53,094 bases of DNA from Methylococcaceae bacterium TMED69 (GTDB lineage: Bacteria > Pseudomonadota > Gammaproteobacteria > Ga0077536), in assembly GCA_002170535.1 (NCBI GenBank), contig NHDW01000008.1, forward strand, positions 180,549 to 233,642, read 5' to 3'. A program made the position numbers and the translations under genes. Below the pieces are notes generated by a model, which saw only the letters and a program-made list of their open reading frames with translations, was not told where the DNA came from and did no database searches. Below are positions 23,720 to 31,161 of this stretch, in pieces; the stretch's first letter is position 1, and the number at the start of each line of letters is the position of its first letter.

Positions 23720-25477
23720 ATGAAAACAAAACTTTTTACGTTAAAGGAACATCCAGAAAACAATCAAATATATGAGCCTCATTGTCTCGAAGATTTGAAA
23801 ACAAGCTTAAGCATTCACGGGCAGATGGAGCCCATAGCAGTGACTAAGTCGGGGGTAATCATATCTGGTCATCGAAGATATAACGCGATGAATTCTTTGG
23901 GTTGGGTGGAATGTGATGTGAGAATCGTCGAACCAGAAAACGAATTGATTGCTTTGATAGAACATAATCGTTATCGCCAAAAAAGTTCATCAGACATTTT
24001 GAAAGAGGCCAGAATTCTTGAAAAGGAATTGCGAAAAAAGATTGGACGGGGAAGGTATGCGTCAAAAAATAGAGAGGGACGTCATCAGGGCGAGAGAATT
24101 ACAATGGTAGTGCAGCTTTCAAAAAAACTAGGGGTAGGAACTTCTAGATTAAAACAACTCTTTTCTATTTCTAATTATAAACCAGAATTAATAGAGGAGA
24201 TTGATAAAGGAGGATTGTCTGTTTCGGCCGCTTACGCGCAAATTAAAGAAGAATTTTTCAATAATGATAGTAATAAAATTCCAAAGTACACGCAGTATAA
24301 AGAACTCGGCAAATGTTTGAAAGCAACTAATTTATCTCTAGATGATATAGAAGAAGTAATAAAAAGAACTCACCCTTATTGTTTAAATAGGACTAATATA
24401 TCCGCTGAAAAAAGAAGGCGACTTACAGATCAACTTTCTTTTCTATCGGAATTATCTAATGATGAGCTAGTAGCTATTCGGAAAAAAGATGAAGTCGAGA
24501 ATACCTATATAGACCCTAAATACCTTAAAAAATTAAAAGAAGTAACACCTAGTTTATTGGAGTTAAAAAATTTTTTTTCGGAAAGTATTGCAATCGATAA
24601 GGTTTGTCTCGACTTAGTTGATAAAAATTATTTCAATCAGAAATTTTGGAGCACTGTGAGAACTCATATTCATAGCATAGATAACAACAAGCAAATCGGG
24701 AGAAGGCTATCAGCATTCGTCGGTTTCCACAATAGTAATGGGTATCGTCTGTTAGGAATCATTTCCTACGGCAGTCCAAGTTATGCCATCAAAGCAAGAG
24801 ATTCACATGTTGGATGGACTAAAGAATTAAGAGAAGAGAAAAGGGACCACCTAGTAAACTTATCCGTATGTTGTCCCACCCAACCTTTTGGTTTCAGTTT
24901 TCTGGGCGGCAAATTTTTGGCTTGTTTTGCAGATCGATTAATCCCATTTTGGGAAAACAAATATCAACAACGGGTCGTCGCAGTGACGTGTACTAGTTTG
25001 GAAGAGGGGTTGTGTCAATATTCAGGGCTTAAAAATTGGAAGAGGCTCGGTAGTACTTCTGGGAGAATGCTATTGAAGCCACTTCGGCAAGAGTGGCAAT
25101 TTTGGCGTAATTGGTACAGAAAAAACTTCAGGGAATTGTATGACAAAACAATAAAAGATAGCTCACCAACTCAATCTACGCTTCGTGAGATTTTTAATAT
25201 ATTAGATATTCCTTCGAAAGAATTTATTCATAATCACAGGCGAGGAATTCATTTTCATCATCTTTATAAGAATTATATCAATTTTCTAAATGGCCATATT
25301 GATGAGCAACATTTGGTCCCAGAAACTTTTGATTGGCAAGGGGCATGGTTTGAAAAAATGAAGTCTCGGGTAGAAAATCAGGCTGATAGGAGTGAGATTA
25401 CGACAGATCATCTAAATTTCAATGAAAGAAACGAGGAAGTGATGTTGGCTTGGTTAGATGCTAAAGGTGTACTTTGA
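23720..25477 (+). CDS. ParB-domain protein fused to a DruA/Mom-like domain
   Basis: A 585-residue cytosolic protein. Residues ~1-100 form a ParB/Srx N-terminal domain (QMEPIAVTKSGVIISGHRRY and the downstream EHNRYRQ), which in relatives binds DNA or hydrolyses CTP. Residues ~105-180 look like the ParB helix-turn-helix (LSKKLGVGTSRLKQLFSIS). Residues ~335-460 carry YRLLGIISYGSPSYAIKARD, an R-x-x-H-L-x-x-L segment and YSGLKNWKRLGSTSGR. This resembles DUF4338, the Druantia protein DruA, and related Mom-like acyltransferase folds. The combination suggests DNA modification or phage defence rather than chromosome partition, since no parA is next to it. Two tiny membrane genes follow. Confidence 0.72.
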   Translation: MKTKLFTLKEHPENNQIYEPHCLEDLKTSLSIHGQMEPIAVTKSGVIISGHRRYNAMNSLGWVECDVRIVEPENELIALIEHNRYRQKSSSDILKEARILEKELRKKIGRGRYASKNREGRHQGERITMVVQLSKKLGVGTSRLKQLFSISNYKPELIEEIDKGGLSVSAAYAQIKEEFFNNDSNKIPKYTQYKELGKCLKATNLSLDDIEEVIKRTHPYCLNRTNISAEKRRRLTDQLSFLSELSNDELVAIRKKDEVENTYIDPKYLKKLKEVTPSLLELKNFFSESIAIDKVCLDLVDKNYFNQKFWSTVRTHIHSIDNNKQIGRRLSAFVGFHNSNGYRLLGIISYGSPSYAIKARDSHVGWTKELREEKRDHLVNLSVCCPTQPFGFSFLGGKFLACFADRLIPFWENKYQQRVVAVTCTSLEEGLCQYSGLKNWKRLGSTSGRMLLKPLRQEWQFWRNWYRKNFRELYDKTIKDSSPTQSTLREIFNILDIPSKEFIHNHRRGIHFHHLYKNYINFLNGHIDEQHLVPETFDWQGAWFEKMKSRVENQADRSEITTDHLNFNERNEEVMLAWLDAKGVL

Positions 25478-25478
25478 C

Positions 25479-25610
25479 GTGAAGAATATAATACTCGTTG
25501 TCGCCTTGGCAGTCATAATAATATTTGTACTATTGATTAGTTTTGCGATTGGTAGAGTCGTTGAGCTTGAAAATAACTTGCGAAATAAAAATAGAGACTG
25601 GATTAAATAA
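25479..25610 (+). CDS. Small single-TM protein, 43 aa
   Basis: This frame starts with GTG one base after the ParB-fusion stop and encodes one membrane helix (residues about 4-25, IILVVALAVIIIFVLLISFA) followed by a short charged tail RVVELENNLRNKNRD that could be a coiled coil. The tight spacing suggests co-translation with the fusion gene. An overlapping GTG at 25467 is an alternative start. Function unknown. Confidence 0.5.
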   Translation: MKNIILVVALAVIIIFVLLISFAIGRVVELENNLRNKNRDWIK

Positions 25611-25623
25611 GAGGAGGTGTACT

Positions 25624-25815
25624 ATGTTTGAGGCTGCGATTTTGATAACTTTTCTTTCGACGTGGATTCTAGCATGGATAATTTTTAGAAAAAAATACAG
25701 ATGGAATCTAGAAATTGAACAAAGCCCTAATTTAAATGGAAAAATTTTTGTATTTTGTGATCCTGTGCCCAATGAAGGTGTCAGGATAAGAATAATAGAT
25801 AAAGAATTTATCTAG
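25624..25815 (+). CDS. Small membrane-anchored protein, 63 aa
   Basis: The ATG at 25624 follows a very strong GAGGAGG ribosome-binding site. It has one N-terminal membrane helix (ILITFLSTWILAWIIF), a basic turn RKKYRW and a soluble strand-rich tail (GKIFVFCDPVP). It lies 13 bp after the previous small gene, so the ParB-fusion gene and these two form one run. Unknown family. Its 3' end overlaps a convergent gene by 8 bp. Confidence 0.65.
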   Translation: MFEAAILITFLSTWILAWIIFRKKYRWNLEIEQSPNLNGKIFVFCDPVPNEGVRIRIIDKEFI

Positions 25816-26056
25816 AGTAACAAGGTGCTGGCATCGGTAGGCCATCGGATTCTTCATAGAATTGTTCGATCGAGTTAGATGTGATTATGAATTTATATCC
25901 ATCTATACAAACCGTTTGTACATTAATAATTTCTTTACCGAATTTTTTTTTTTCAACTTGTAGCTTATGATTTTCAATTACATATGAATCCGCATAGATA
26001 GAAAGTGATAACCAATTAAACAAGACGAAAATAAAAAGGTTTGGCAAATTACGCAT
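25808..26056 (-). CDS. Secreted small protein, 82 aa
   Basis: An N-terminal signal peptide (NLFIFVLFNWLSLSIYA) precedes a 60-residue mature part with two cysteines, one in VQTVCIDGYKF and one in the PCYSR tail. No family recognised. It follows the 62-residue gene upstream by 12 bp on the minus strand, so both are probably one transcript. No clear ribosome-binding site is seen. Confidence 0.55.
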   Translation of the reverse strand: MRNLPNLFIFVLFNWLSLSIYADSYVIENHKLQVEKKKFGKEIINVQTVCIDGYKFIITSNSIEQFYEESDGLPMPAPCYSR

Positions 26057-26068
26057 AAACTGGAATTG

Positions 26069-26257
26069 TTAAACCTTTATATCGACTTTCTCTGGAGAAT
26101 TACTTCCAACAGCCTCGTTTATTGTGGTTTTGCTTTCAACTACTGCGTCTTTCTTTTGAATTTTAAGCTTGTCATCAGCACCTATATTTTGAGTTGCTGC
26201 CCCTTTTTTCACCGGGTTAGCCCTTTGGGCTAATTCTCCATTTATATTTAGTTCCAT
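26069..26257 (-). CDS. Small soluble hypothetical protein, 62 aa
   Basis: The ATG is 7 nt after a GGAGG ribosome-binding site, so the start is well supported. The product begins MELNINGELAQ and is otherwise polar, lysine-rich and probably disordered (KKGAATQNIGADDKLKIQKKD). The L-N-I-N-G start is seen in several small cytosolic proteins, including some flagellar anti-sigma-like ones, but that is too little for a call. First gene of a minus-strand pair. Confidence 0.55.
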   Translation of the reverse strand: MELNINGELAQRANPVKKGAATQNIGADDKLKIQKKDAVVESKTTINEAVGSNSPEKVDIKV

Positions 26258-26386
26258 TTGTGATCCTCCACTTCAGTAAATTACCAGTGCTTAAATATGT
26301 ACCAAATCTCAGAATTTTTCCAGTTTTTTCTCAGACTACTTAAGTATAATTTGATATAATGACGAATTCTGATAGGCTTCAGGATT

Positions 26387-26686
26387 ATGTCAATTTTAAA
26401 AAAACTGCAAATCACATCTTTTCGACAATTCTGTTTAATAAACCTGGTGTTTGCTATAACCGGGAGCTTGGCTGTGTTCATTTCTGGTTATCTTACAGGT
26501 TTTTTAGGCACTAATTTGAGATTGGATTTACCGGCCTTGTATTGGTCACTGAGAGTAGTTGGAATCTTTGTAGTTTATCAAGTGATTTTACTGGCCGTTG
26601 CATTACCTTTCGGCCAATTTCATTATTTTATTAATGTACAAAAAAAGATGCTTCGAAGGTTTAAATTCAAAACACCTGGACACTAA
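26387..26686 (+). CDS. DUF6787-like small membrane protein
   Basis: A 99-residue protein with two membrane helices (about residues 14-38 and 55-78). It has the features I associate with this family: Q-F-x-L-I-N-L-V-F-A-I-T-G-S at the first helix, LYWSLRVVGIFVVYQVILL, and the conserved tail FGQFHYFINVQKKMLRRF. Function unknown. It is 10 bp upstream of a DUF1330 gene and likely co-transcribed with it. Confidence 0.7.
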   Translation: MSILKKLQITSFRQFCLINLVFAITGSLAVFISGYLTGFLGTNLRLDLPALYWSLRVVGIFVVYQVILLAVALPFGQFHYFINVQKKMLRRFKFKTPGH

Positions 26687-26696
26687 GGGGGAAATT

Positions 26697-26978
26697 ATGC
26701 ATGGATATGTGATTGTTAATTTAAATGTATTAGATTCAGAAAAAATGGCAGATTACTCTGCGGTTGCTGGGCCTAGTATCAAGAAATTTGGTGGTGAGGT
26801 TTTGTTTAAAGGTAAGGCTGAAACTCTTTCAGGTAATTCAGAATATGATATGCTTGTTATCGTAAAATTCGAATCGGTCGATAAAGCAAAAGAATGGTAC
26901 AATTCTAACGATTATCAGGCTATTATTCCAACGAGAGAAATGGCAATGGAAGCGATTTTCACGGTAACAGCCGGGTAA
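26697..26978 (+). CDS. DUF1330 family protein
   Basis: A 93-residue ferredoxin-like protein starting MHGYVIVNLNVLDSEKMADYSAVAGPSIKKFGGEVLFKG and ending with YQAIIPTREMAMEAIFTVTAG. This is the typical DUF1330 layout (Y-x-x-x-x-G-P-x-I-x-x-x-G-G). The start at 26697 follows GGGGG by 6 nt; the longer frame from 26598 overlaps the upstream gene and is not family-like. Function unknown. Confidence 0.9.
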   Translation: MHGYVIVNLNVLDSEKMADYSAVAGPSIKKFGGEVLFKGKAETLSGNSEYDMLVIVKFESVDKAKEWYNSNDYQAIIPTREMAMEAIFTVTAG

Positions 26979-26990
26979 TTATTTTAAAGA

Positions 26991-27845
26991 CTATTTGCTT
27001 GCGCTTGCGAGAATTCGATACATTCTCCTAAGTACTGGTTTCTCGATTAATTTTCCATCAATTACAATTAGGCCAGTAGAGGCTCTTTCAAACTCGTTAA
27101 TTATCTTTTGCGCATAATTAAGCTCCTCTTTGCTGGGCATAAAAACCTGATTGATGATTGCGATTTGGCTAGGGTGTATTGCTCCTTTTCCAGTAAACCC
27201 AAGTGCTTTTGCTTTAAGCGCTTCGTGTTTGAGCCCTTTTAAATCTGATAAATCTAAAAACGGGACGTCTAAAACATCTAGTTCTGCCGCAGCTGCCGCG
27301 TGAACCACTCTCGATCGACCGTACGCAAGAGCATCCCAATCAAGGCTGCAGCGAAGTTCGGCCGCCATATCGACTCCTCCAAAGAAAAGCGCATCTGTCC
27401 GATTAGATCTCTGTGCTATTTCAAAAGCTGCCTCCAGACCGTGATTGGTTTCAATAATTATTTGAATACGCGTGGGTACTTCAAAGTCTTCGAACAAATC
27501 GTCTACTAACGCTACCTCTTCTGGGTTATTTATTTTGGGGAACATGATGCTCGCGGGAGGTTTTTTACATTTGAGTAAAACGAGAAGATCTTTCATGCCT
27601 TCAGCGGTATTTATGGGGTTGACTCGAATTACTTGTTCGGGTTCACTCTCAGCATTCCTATTGCTTTCTAAAAACTTTACTACAGCGTCCCGGGCCAGGG
27701 CTTTATCCTGCGGAGCAATTCCGTCTTCTAACTCAAGGCAGATAATATTAGCACCTGTTTTTACAGCCTTTTCGTATAGATCTGTCTTAGTACCAGGTAC
27801 GAATATAAAACTTTTTCTGGGTTTTGAGCGATTAATTCCAGTAAT
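26991..27845 (-). CDS. CitE-like CoA ester lyase (HpcH/HpaI family), ATT start
   Basis: A 284-residue TIM-barrel lyase of the citrate-lyase-beta type. N-terminal KPRKSFIFVPGT, CLELEDGIAPQDK, VIRVNP and the later QIIIETNHGLEAAFEIAQ, FGGVDMAAEL and GFTGKGAIHPSQI all match the family. The conserved N-terminus lies upstream of the first ATG (27596), so the gene must begin earlier. The frame upstream has a TGA and no ATG, GTG or TTG. It has ATT at 27845 placed 7 nt after a strong GGAGGG. The likely reaction is cleavage of a malyl- or methylmalyl-CoA type ester; the substrate is not certain. Confidence 0.85.
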   Translation of the reverse strand: MTGINRSKPRKSFIFVPGTKTDLYEKAVKTGANIICLELEDGIAPQDKALARDAVVKFLESNRNAESEPEQVIRVNPINTAEGMKDLLVLLKCKKPPASIMFPKINNPEEVALVDDLFEDFEVPTRIQIIIETNHGLEAAFEIAQRSNRTDALFFGGVDMAAELRCSLDWDALAYGRSRVVHAAAAAELDVLDVPFLDLSDLKGLKHEALKAKALGFTGKGAIHPSQIAIINQVFMPSKEELNYAQKIINEFERASTGLIVIDGKLIEKPVLRRMYRILASASK

Positions 27846-27923
27846 GGTGTTTCCCTCCAGCCAAAATCAATGTACCCTATATTAAACAAATTTTTAAATT
27901 AAGAATCAATATGCAAATTAGTA

Positions 27924-28418
27924 ATGTTTTCTTTAAAATCAAATAAAACAGCTTATTTTGTGGGACTTAATGTCTTAATAGGGGTAATCTTATTTACAAA
28001 CACACACTACGCTTTCAGTAAGGAGTACGTTGTTAAAGCTGTCGGTATGAAATGGAAACCCGAAATTTTAGTGATAAATAAAGGTGATTCGGTCAAGTTT
28101 ATAGGTATGATGGGGCATGATACCCAATCTATGGTGGAGTTAAGCCCCCAAGGTTATGCTGGCTGGAAATCTAATATGGGTGAAGAGGGGTTCACAGTAA
28201 ATTTCGATGAAAAAGGAGTTTATTTTCATAAGTGTAATCCACATGTTAACGCCGGTATGTTTGGAGCAATATTGGTAAGTAAAGATATCCCACAAGATGA
28301 ATTTGACCGGCTTTCTGCAAACAGTAAAGCACTTGGAATTGGCGGTCCCGCGGTAAGAAAGATTTTTAAGAAAGTAGAATCAAAAATAAATAATCGAATT
28401 GCAGCAAAAGTTAATTAG
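27924..28418 (+). CDS. Pseudoazurin-like cupredoxin
   Basis: A 164-residue periplasmic blue-copper protein with a signal peptide ending near residue 32. The mature part has KWKPEILVINKGDSVKF, the first copper histidine in MGHDTQS, and a C-terminal loop CNPHVNAGMFG giving Cys, His and Met at the pseudoazurin spacing. The tail DRLSANSKALGIGGPA is extended and also seen in pseudoazurin-like proteins. It carries electrons in the periplasm; partner not evident. Convergent with fdhA, overlapping it by 8 bp. Confidence 0.85.
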   Translation: MFSLKSNKTAYFVGLNVLIGVILFTNTHYAFSKEYVVKAVGMKWKPEILVINKGDSVKFIGMMGHDTQSMVELSPQGYAGWKSNMGEEGFTVNFDEKGVYFHKCNPHVNAGMFGAILVSKDIPQDEFDRLSANSKALGIGGPAVRKIFKKVESKINNRIAAKVN

Positions 28419-31161
28419 ATTTTGGGCTCGCAGGAAGAACTTTAGCCGCACAATACTTAAACTCAGGGATTTTACCAAAAGGATCCATCGCCCCATTCGT
28501 TATTAAGTTTGCTGCCGCGTCGGAAAAACAAAAAGCCATAAAAATGGTTTTTCTCTGTACACTTGGGTCTACCCTTAAATTCGCATCAAGTTTCCCTCTT
28601 CTTGAAACTATGGAAACTCTACTCGATTCTTTAATATTTAATTCTTTTATATCTTCAGGATTTAGACTTACCGTTGGCTCTGGTTCTAATTCGTTTAAAA
28701 CTTCTGACCGTGAGGTCATGGAGCCCGTGTGCCAATGTTCAAGATGACGACCTGTTATAAATACAAAAGGAAACTCCGTGTCAGGGAGTTCATTAGCTTC
28801 CTGAAATTTAGCTGGAACGAAAGTCGCTTTACCGCTTTCAGTCGGAAATGATTCCGAAAACAGTATAGGTTCACTTTGTCTACGGTTCGAAGTGTAGGGG
28901 TACGTTACTGAATCTTTCTCGTTGAGCAGATTCCAAGTGATCCCTCCGATTGTTTCGTTAGTCTGTTTTAATTCGTTAAAAACATCCTCTACTGAACTAT
29001 ATTGCCAATTAAGGCCGAGTCGCTTGGCTAATTCCTGAATAATCCATATATCTTGTTTAGCTTCTCCAGGTGGGTTTACGGCTTTTCGACCCAGTTGAAC
29101 GCGTCGGTCGGTATTCGTGAAAGTACCGTCTTTTTCAGCGAACGCAGATGCAGGGAGGATGATATCGGCGAAGCCAGCAGTTTCAGTAAAAAAAATATCT
29201 TGCACCACCATAAAATCCAGTCTTGATAGCGCCTCCCTAGTAAAATTAAGGTTAGGATCTGACATTGCTGGATTTTCCCCCATGATATAAAGACCCTTTA
29301 ATTTTTTTTCAAATGCTTTTTCAGCGATTTCTATAACCGTAAGTCCTACTTCCGAATTAAGTTCTTGGCCCCATAATTTTTCAAACTTTCGTCTAACCTC
29401 AGTATCTGTTACTGGTTGATAGTTGGGGTATACCATTGGTATCAAACCAGAGTCTGATGCGCCCTGAACATTATTTTGTCCGCGTAAAGGGTGGATGCCT
29501 GAGCCTTCTTTACCGATATGGCCGCAAAGTAACGCCAGAGATATGAGGCATCTTGCATTATCTGTTCCATGGGTGTGTTGAGATACGCCCATCCCCCAAA
29601 ATATCAGTGCTCTTTTGGCTTTTCCGTACAGACGAGCAACGTTCTTAATTGTTTCTGCATCAATACCGCAAATCGCTGACACCTTTTCAGGTTCATATTC
29701 TTTTACACATTCTTTTAATTTATCAAATTCTTGAGTTCGTCTTTTAATGAAATTTTTATCGTGAATCTTTTCTTTTATTATCGTGTGCATAATGGCATTC
29801 AAGAGAAGAACGTCAGTATCGGGTCTAAACTGTAGATAATATTTCGAATGGCGGGCTAAGTCAGACCTATAAGGATCCATTAAAATCAAATCAGCTTTAG
29901 AATCTTTGATGACATTCTTTATGAAAGTAGCAGCTACTGGATGGTTTACCGAAGGTTTAGCGCCAATCACAACTATCACTTCTGTATTTTTAACATCAGA
30001 TACTTGGTTAGAAACAGCAGCAGAACCTAGCATTTCCAGCATAGCGGATACGGATGAGGCGTGACACAGTCTTGTGCAGTGGTCAACGTTATTTGTTTTA
30101 AAAGCCGTTCTTATTAGTTTCTGGAATAGATATGCTTCTTCGTTTGAGCCTTTAGCACACCCCAGCCCTGCCAGCGCTTTAGAGCCATATTTGGAGTAAA
30201 TTTCTTTTAAACTTTTAGCTGTAATATTTAAGGCTTCATTCCAAGTCCCAACTCGGAAAGTTTCGTCGATTTCCTCTGGAGTTAATAGTTCTTTGGTTTT
30301 TTTTGCTTCCGGTCTTCTAATCAGCGGAGAGGTTAACCTGTCTTTATGGTGTATATAATCGAACCCATACCGCCCTTTCACGCAAAGTCTACTTTGGTTA
30401 GACGGTCCGTCCCGCCCTGCAACGGAGAAAATTTTATTATTTGAGGTATTGAATGTTAATAAACAGCCTACTCCACAATAAGGGCAGACAGAGTTTGTTT
30501 TTTCTATTTTTTGTTCATCTTTAGTTAACTCCGTTTTTGAAATTAAAGCATTGGTAGGGCAGGCCTGTACACATTCTCCACAACTAACACATGTGCTTGA
30601 GCCCATTTTATCATCTAAATCAAAAACTATTCGAGACTCTTTACCTCGAAATGCAAAACCTATGACGTCATTTGCTTGAGCTTCCCTGCAAGCACGGATA
30701 CAGCGGGTGCACTTTATGCATGCCTCATAATTTACGGCAATTGCTGGATTAGAATCATCAATCCTTTTATCTATATTTGTTGGCAATCGAGCATTTTTAA
30801 CTTCAAGTTTATCGGTCCATTCTTTCAACTCATTATTTTTCTTTGTAGTTTGGTAATTTTCTGTATCTGAGTTAAGCATTTCAAGGACCATTTCTCTACT
30901 AGAAACCGCTCTCTCGGAATGAGTGTAGACTTTCATCCCGTTCTCTGGCCGTCTGCAACAAGACGGCGCTAGGGTTCTTTCACCCTCTACTTCCACCACA
31001 CAGGAGCGACAGTTGCCATCTGGCCGATAATTTGTATTATAACAAAGATGCGGAATTTCTAGCCCTTCTGCTTCAATAAGGTCAAGTAGCCTTGAGCTTG
31101 GTGGCGCTTCTATTTCTCTGTCATTTAGTAAAAACTTAATCGATGTGGTTTCTTTGATCAT
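28411..31161 (-). CDS. NAD-linked formate dehydrogenase, alpha subunit
   Basis: A 916-residue molybdopterin oxidoreductase. Order: N-terminal 2Fe-2S domain (C40, C51, C54, C68), two 4Fe-4S motifs (CIKCTRCIRAC and CVSCGECVQACP), the catalytic-domain cluster CPYCGVGC, then the molybdopterin fold. The Mo ligand position reads DHCTRLCHASSV, so this is a cysteine enzyme, not selenocysteine. Terminal TGRHLEHWHTGSMT is typical of formate dehydrogenases. It oxidises formate to CO2 and passes electrons to the beta subunit encoded just upstream. No fdhD accessory gene is nearby. Confidence 0.93.
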   Translation of the reverse strand: MIKETTSIKFLLNDREIEAPPSSRLLDLIEAEGLEIPHLCYNTNYRPDGNCRSCVVEVEGERTLAPSCCRRPENGMKVYTHSERAVSSREMVLEMLNSDTENYQTTKKNNELKEWTDKLEVKNARLPTNIDKRIDDSNPAIAVNYEACIKCTRCIRACREAQANDVIGFAFRGKESRIVFDLDDKMGSSTCVSCGECVQACPTNALISKTELTKDEQKIEKTNSVCPYCGVGCLLTFNTSNNKIFSVAGRDGPSNQSRLCVKGRYGFDYIHHKDRLTSPLIRRPEAKKTKELLTPEEIDETFRVGTWNEALNITAKSLKEIYSKYGSKALAGLGCAKGSNEEAYLFQKLIRTAFKTNNVDHCTRLCHASSVSAMLEMLGSAAVSNQVSDVKNTEVIVVIGAKPSVNHPVAATFIKNVIKDSKADLILMDPYRSDLARHSKYYLQFRPDTDVLLLNAIMHTIIKEKIHDKNFIKRRTQEFDKLKECVKEYEPEKVSAICGIDAETIKNVARLYGKAKRALIFWGMGVSQHTHGTDNARCLISLALLCGHIGKEGSGIHPLRGQNNVQGASDSGLIPMVYPNYQPVTDTEVRRKFEKLWGQELNSEVGLTVIEIAEKAFEKKLKGLYIMGENPAMSDPNLNFTREALSRLDFMVVQDIFFTETAGFADIILPASAFAEKDGTFTNTDRRVQLGRKAVNPPGEAKQDIWIIQELAKRLGLNWQYSSVEDVFNELKQTNETIGGITWNLLNEKDSVTYPYTSNRRQSEPILFSESFPTESGKATFVPAKFQEANELPDTEFPFVFITGRHLEHWHTGSMTSRSEVLNELEPEPTVSLNPEDIKELNIKESSRVSIVSRRGKLDANLRVDPSVQRKTIFMAFCFSDAAANLITNGAMDPFGKIPEFKYCAAKVLPASPKSN

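Noticed and set aside
23720-24020. Plasmid partition locus
   Set aside because: The ParB-like domain alone suggested it, but there is no parA, no centromere-like repeats and the rest of the protein is unlike ParB.
27472-27885. 137-codon plus-strand frame opposite the CitE-like gene
   Set aside because: Antisense to well-conserved lyase sequence; serine-rich product with no recognisable domain.
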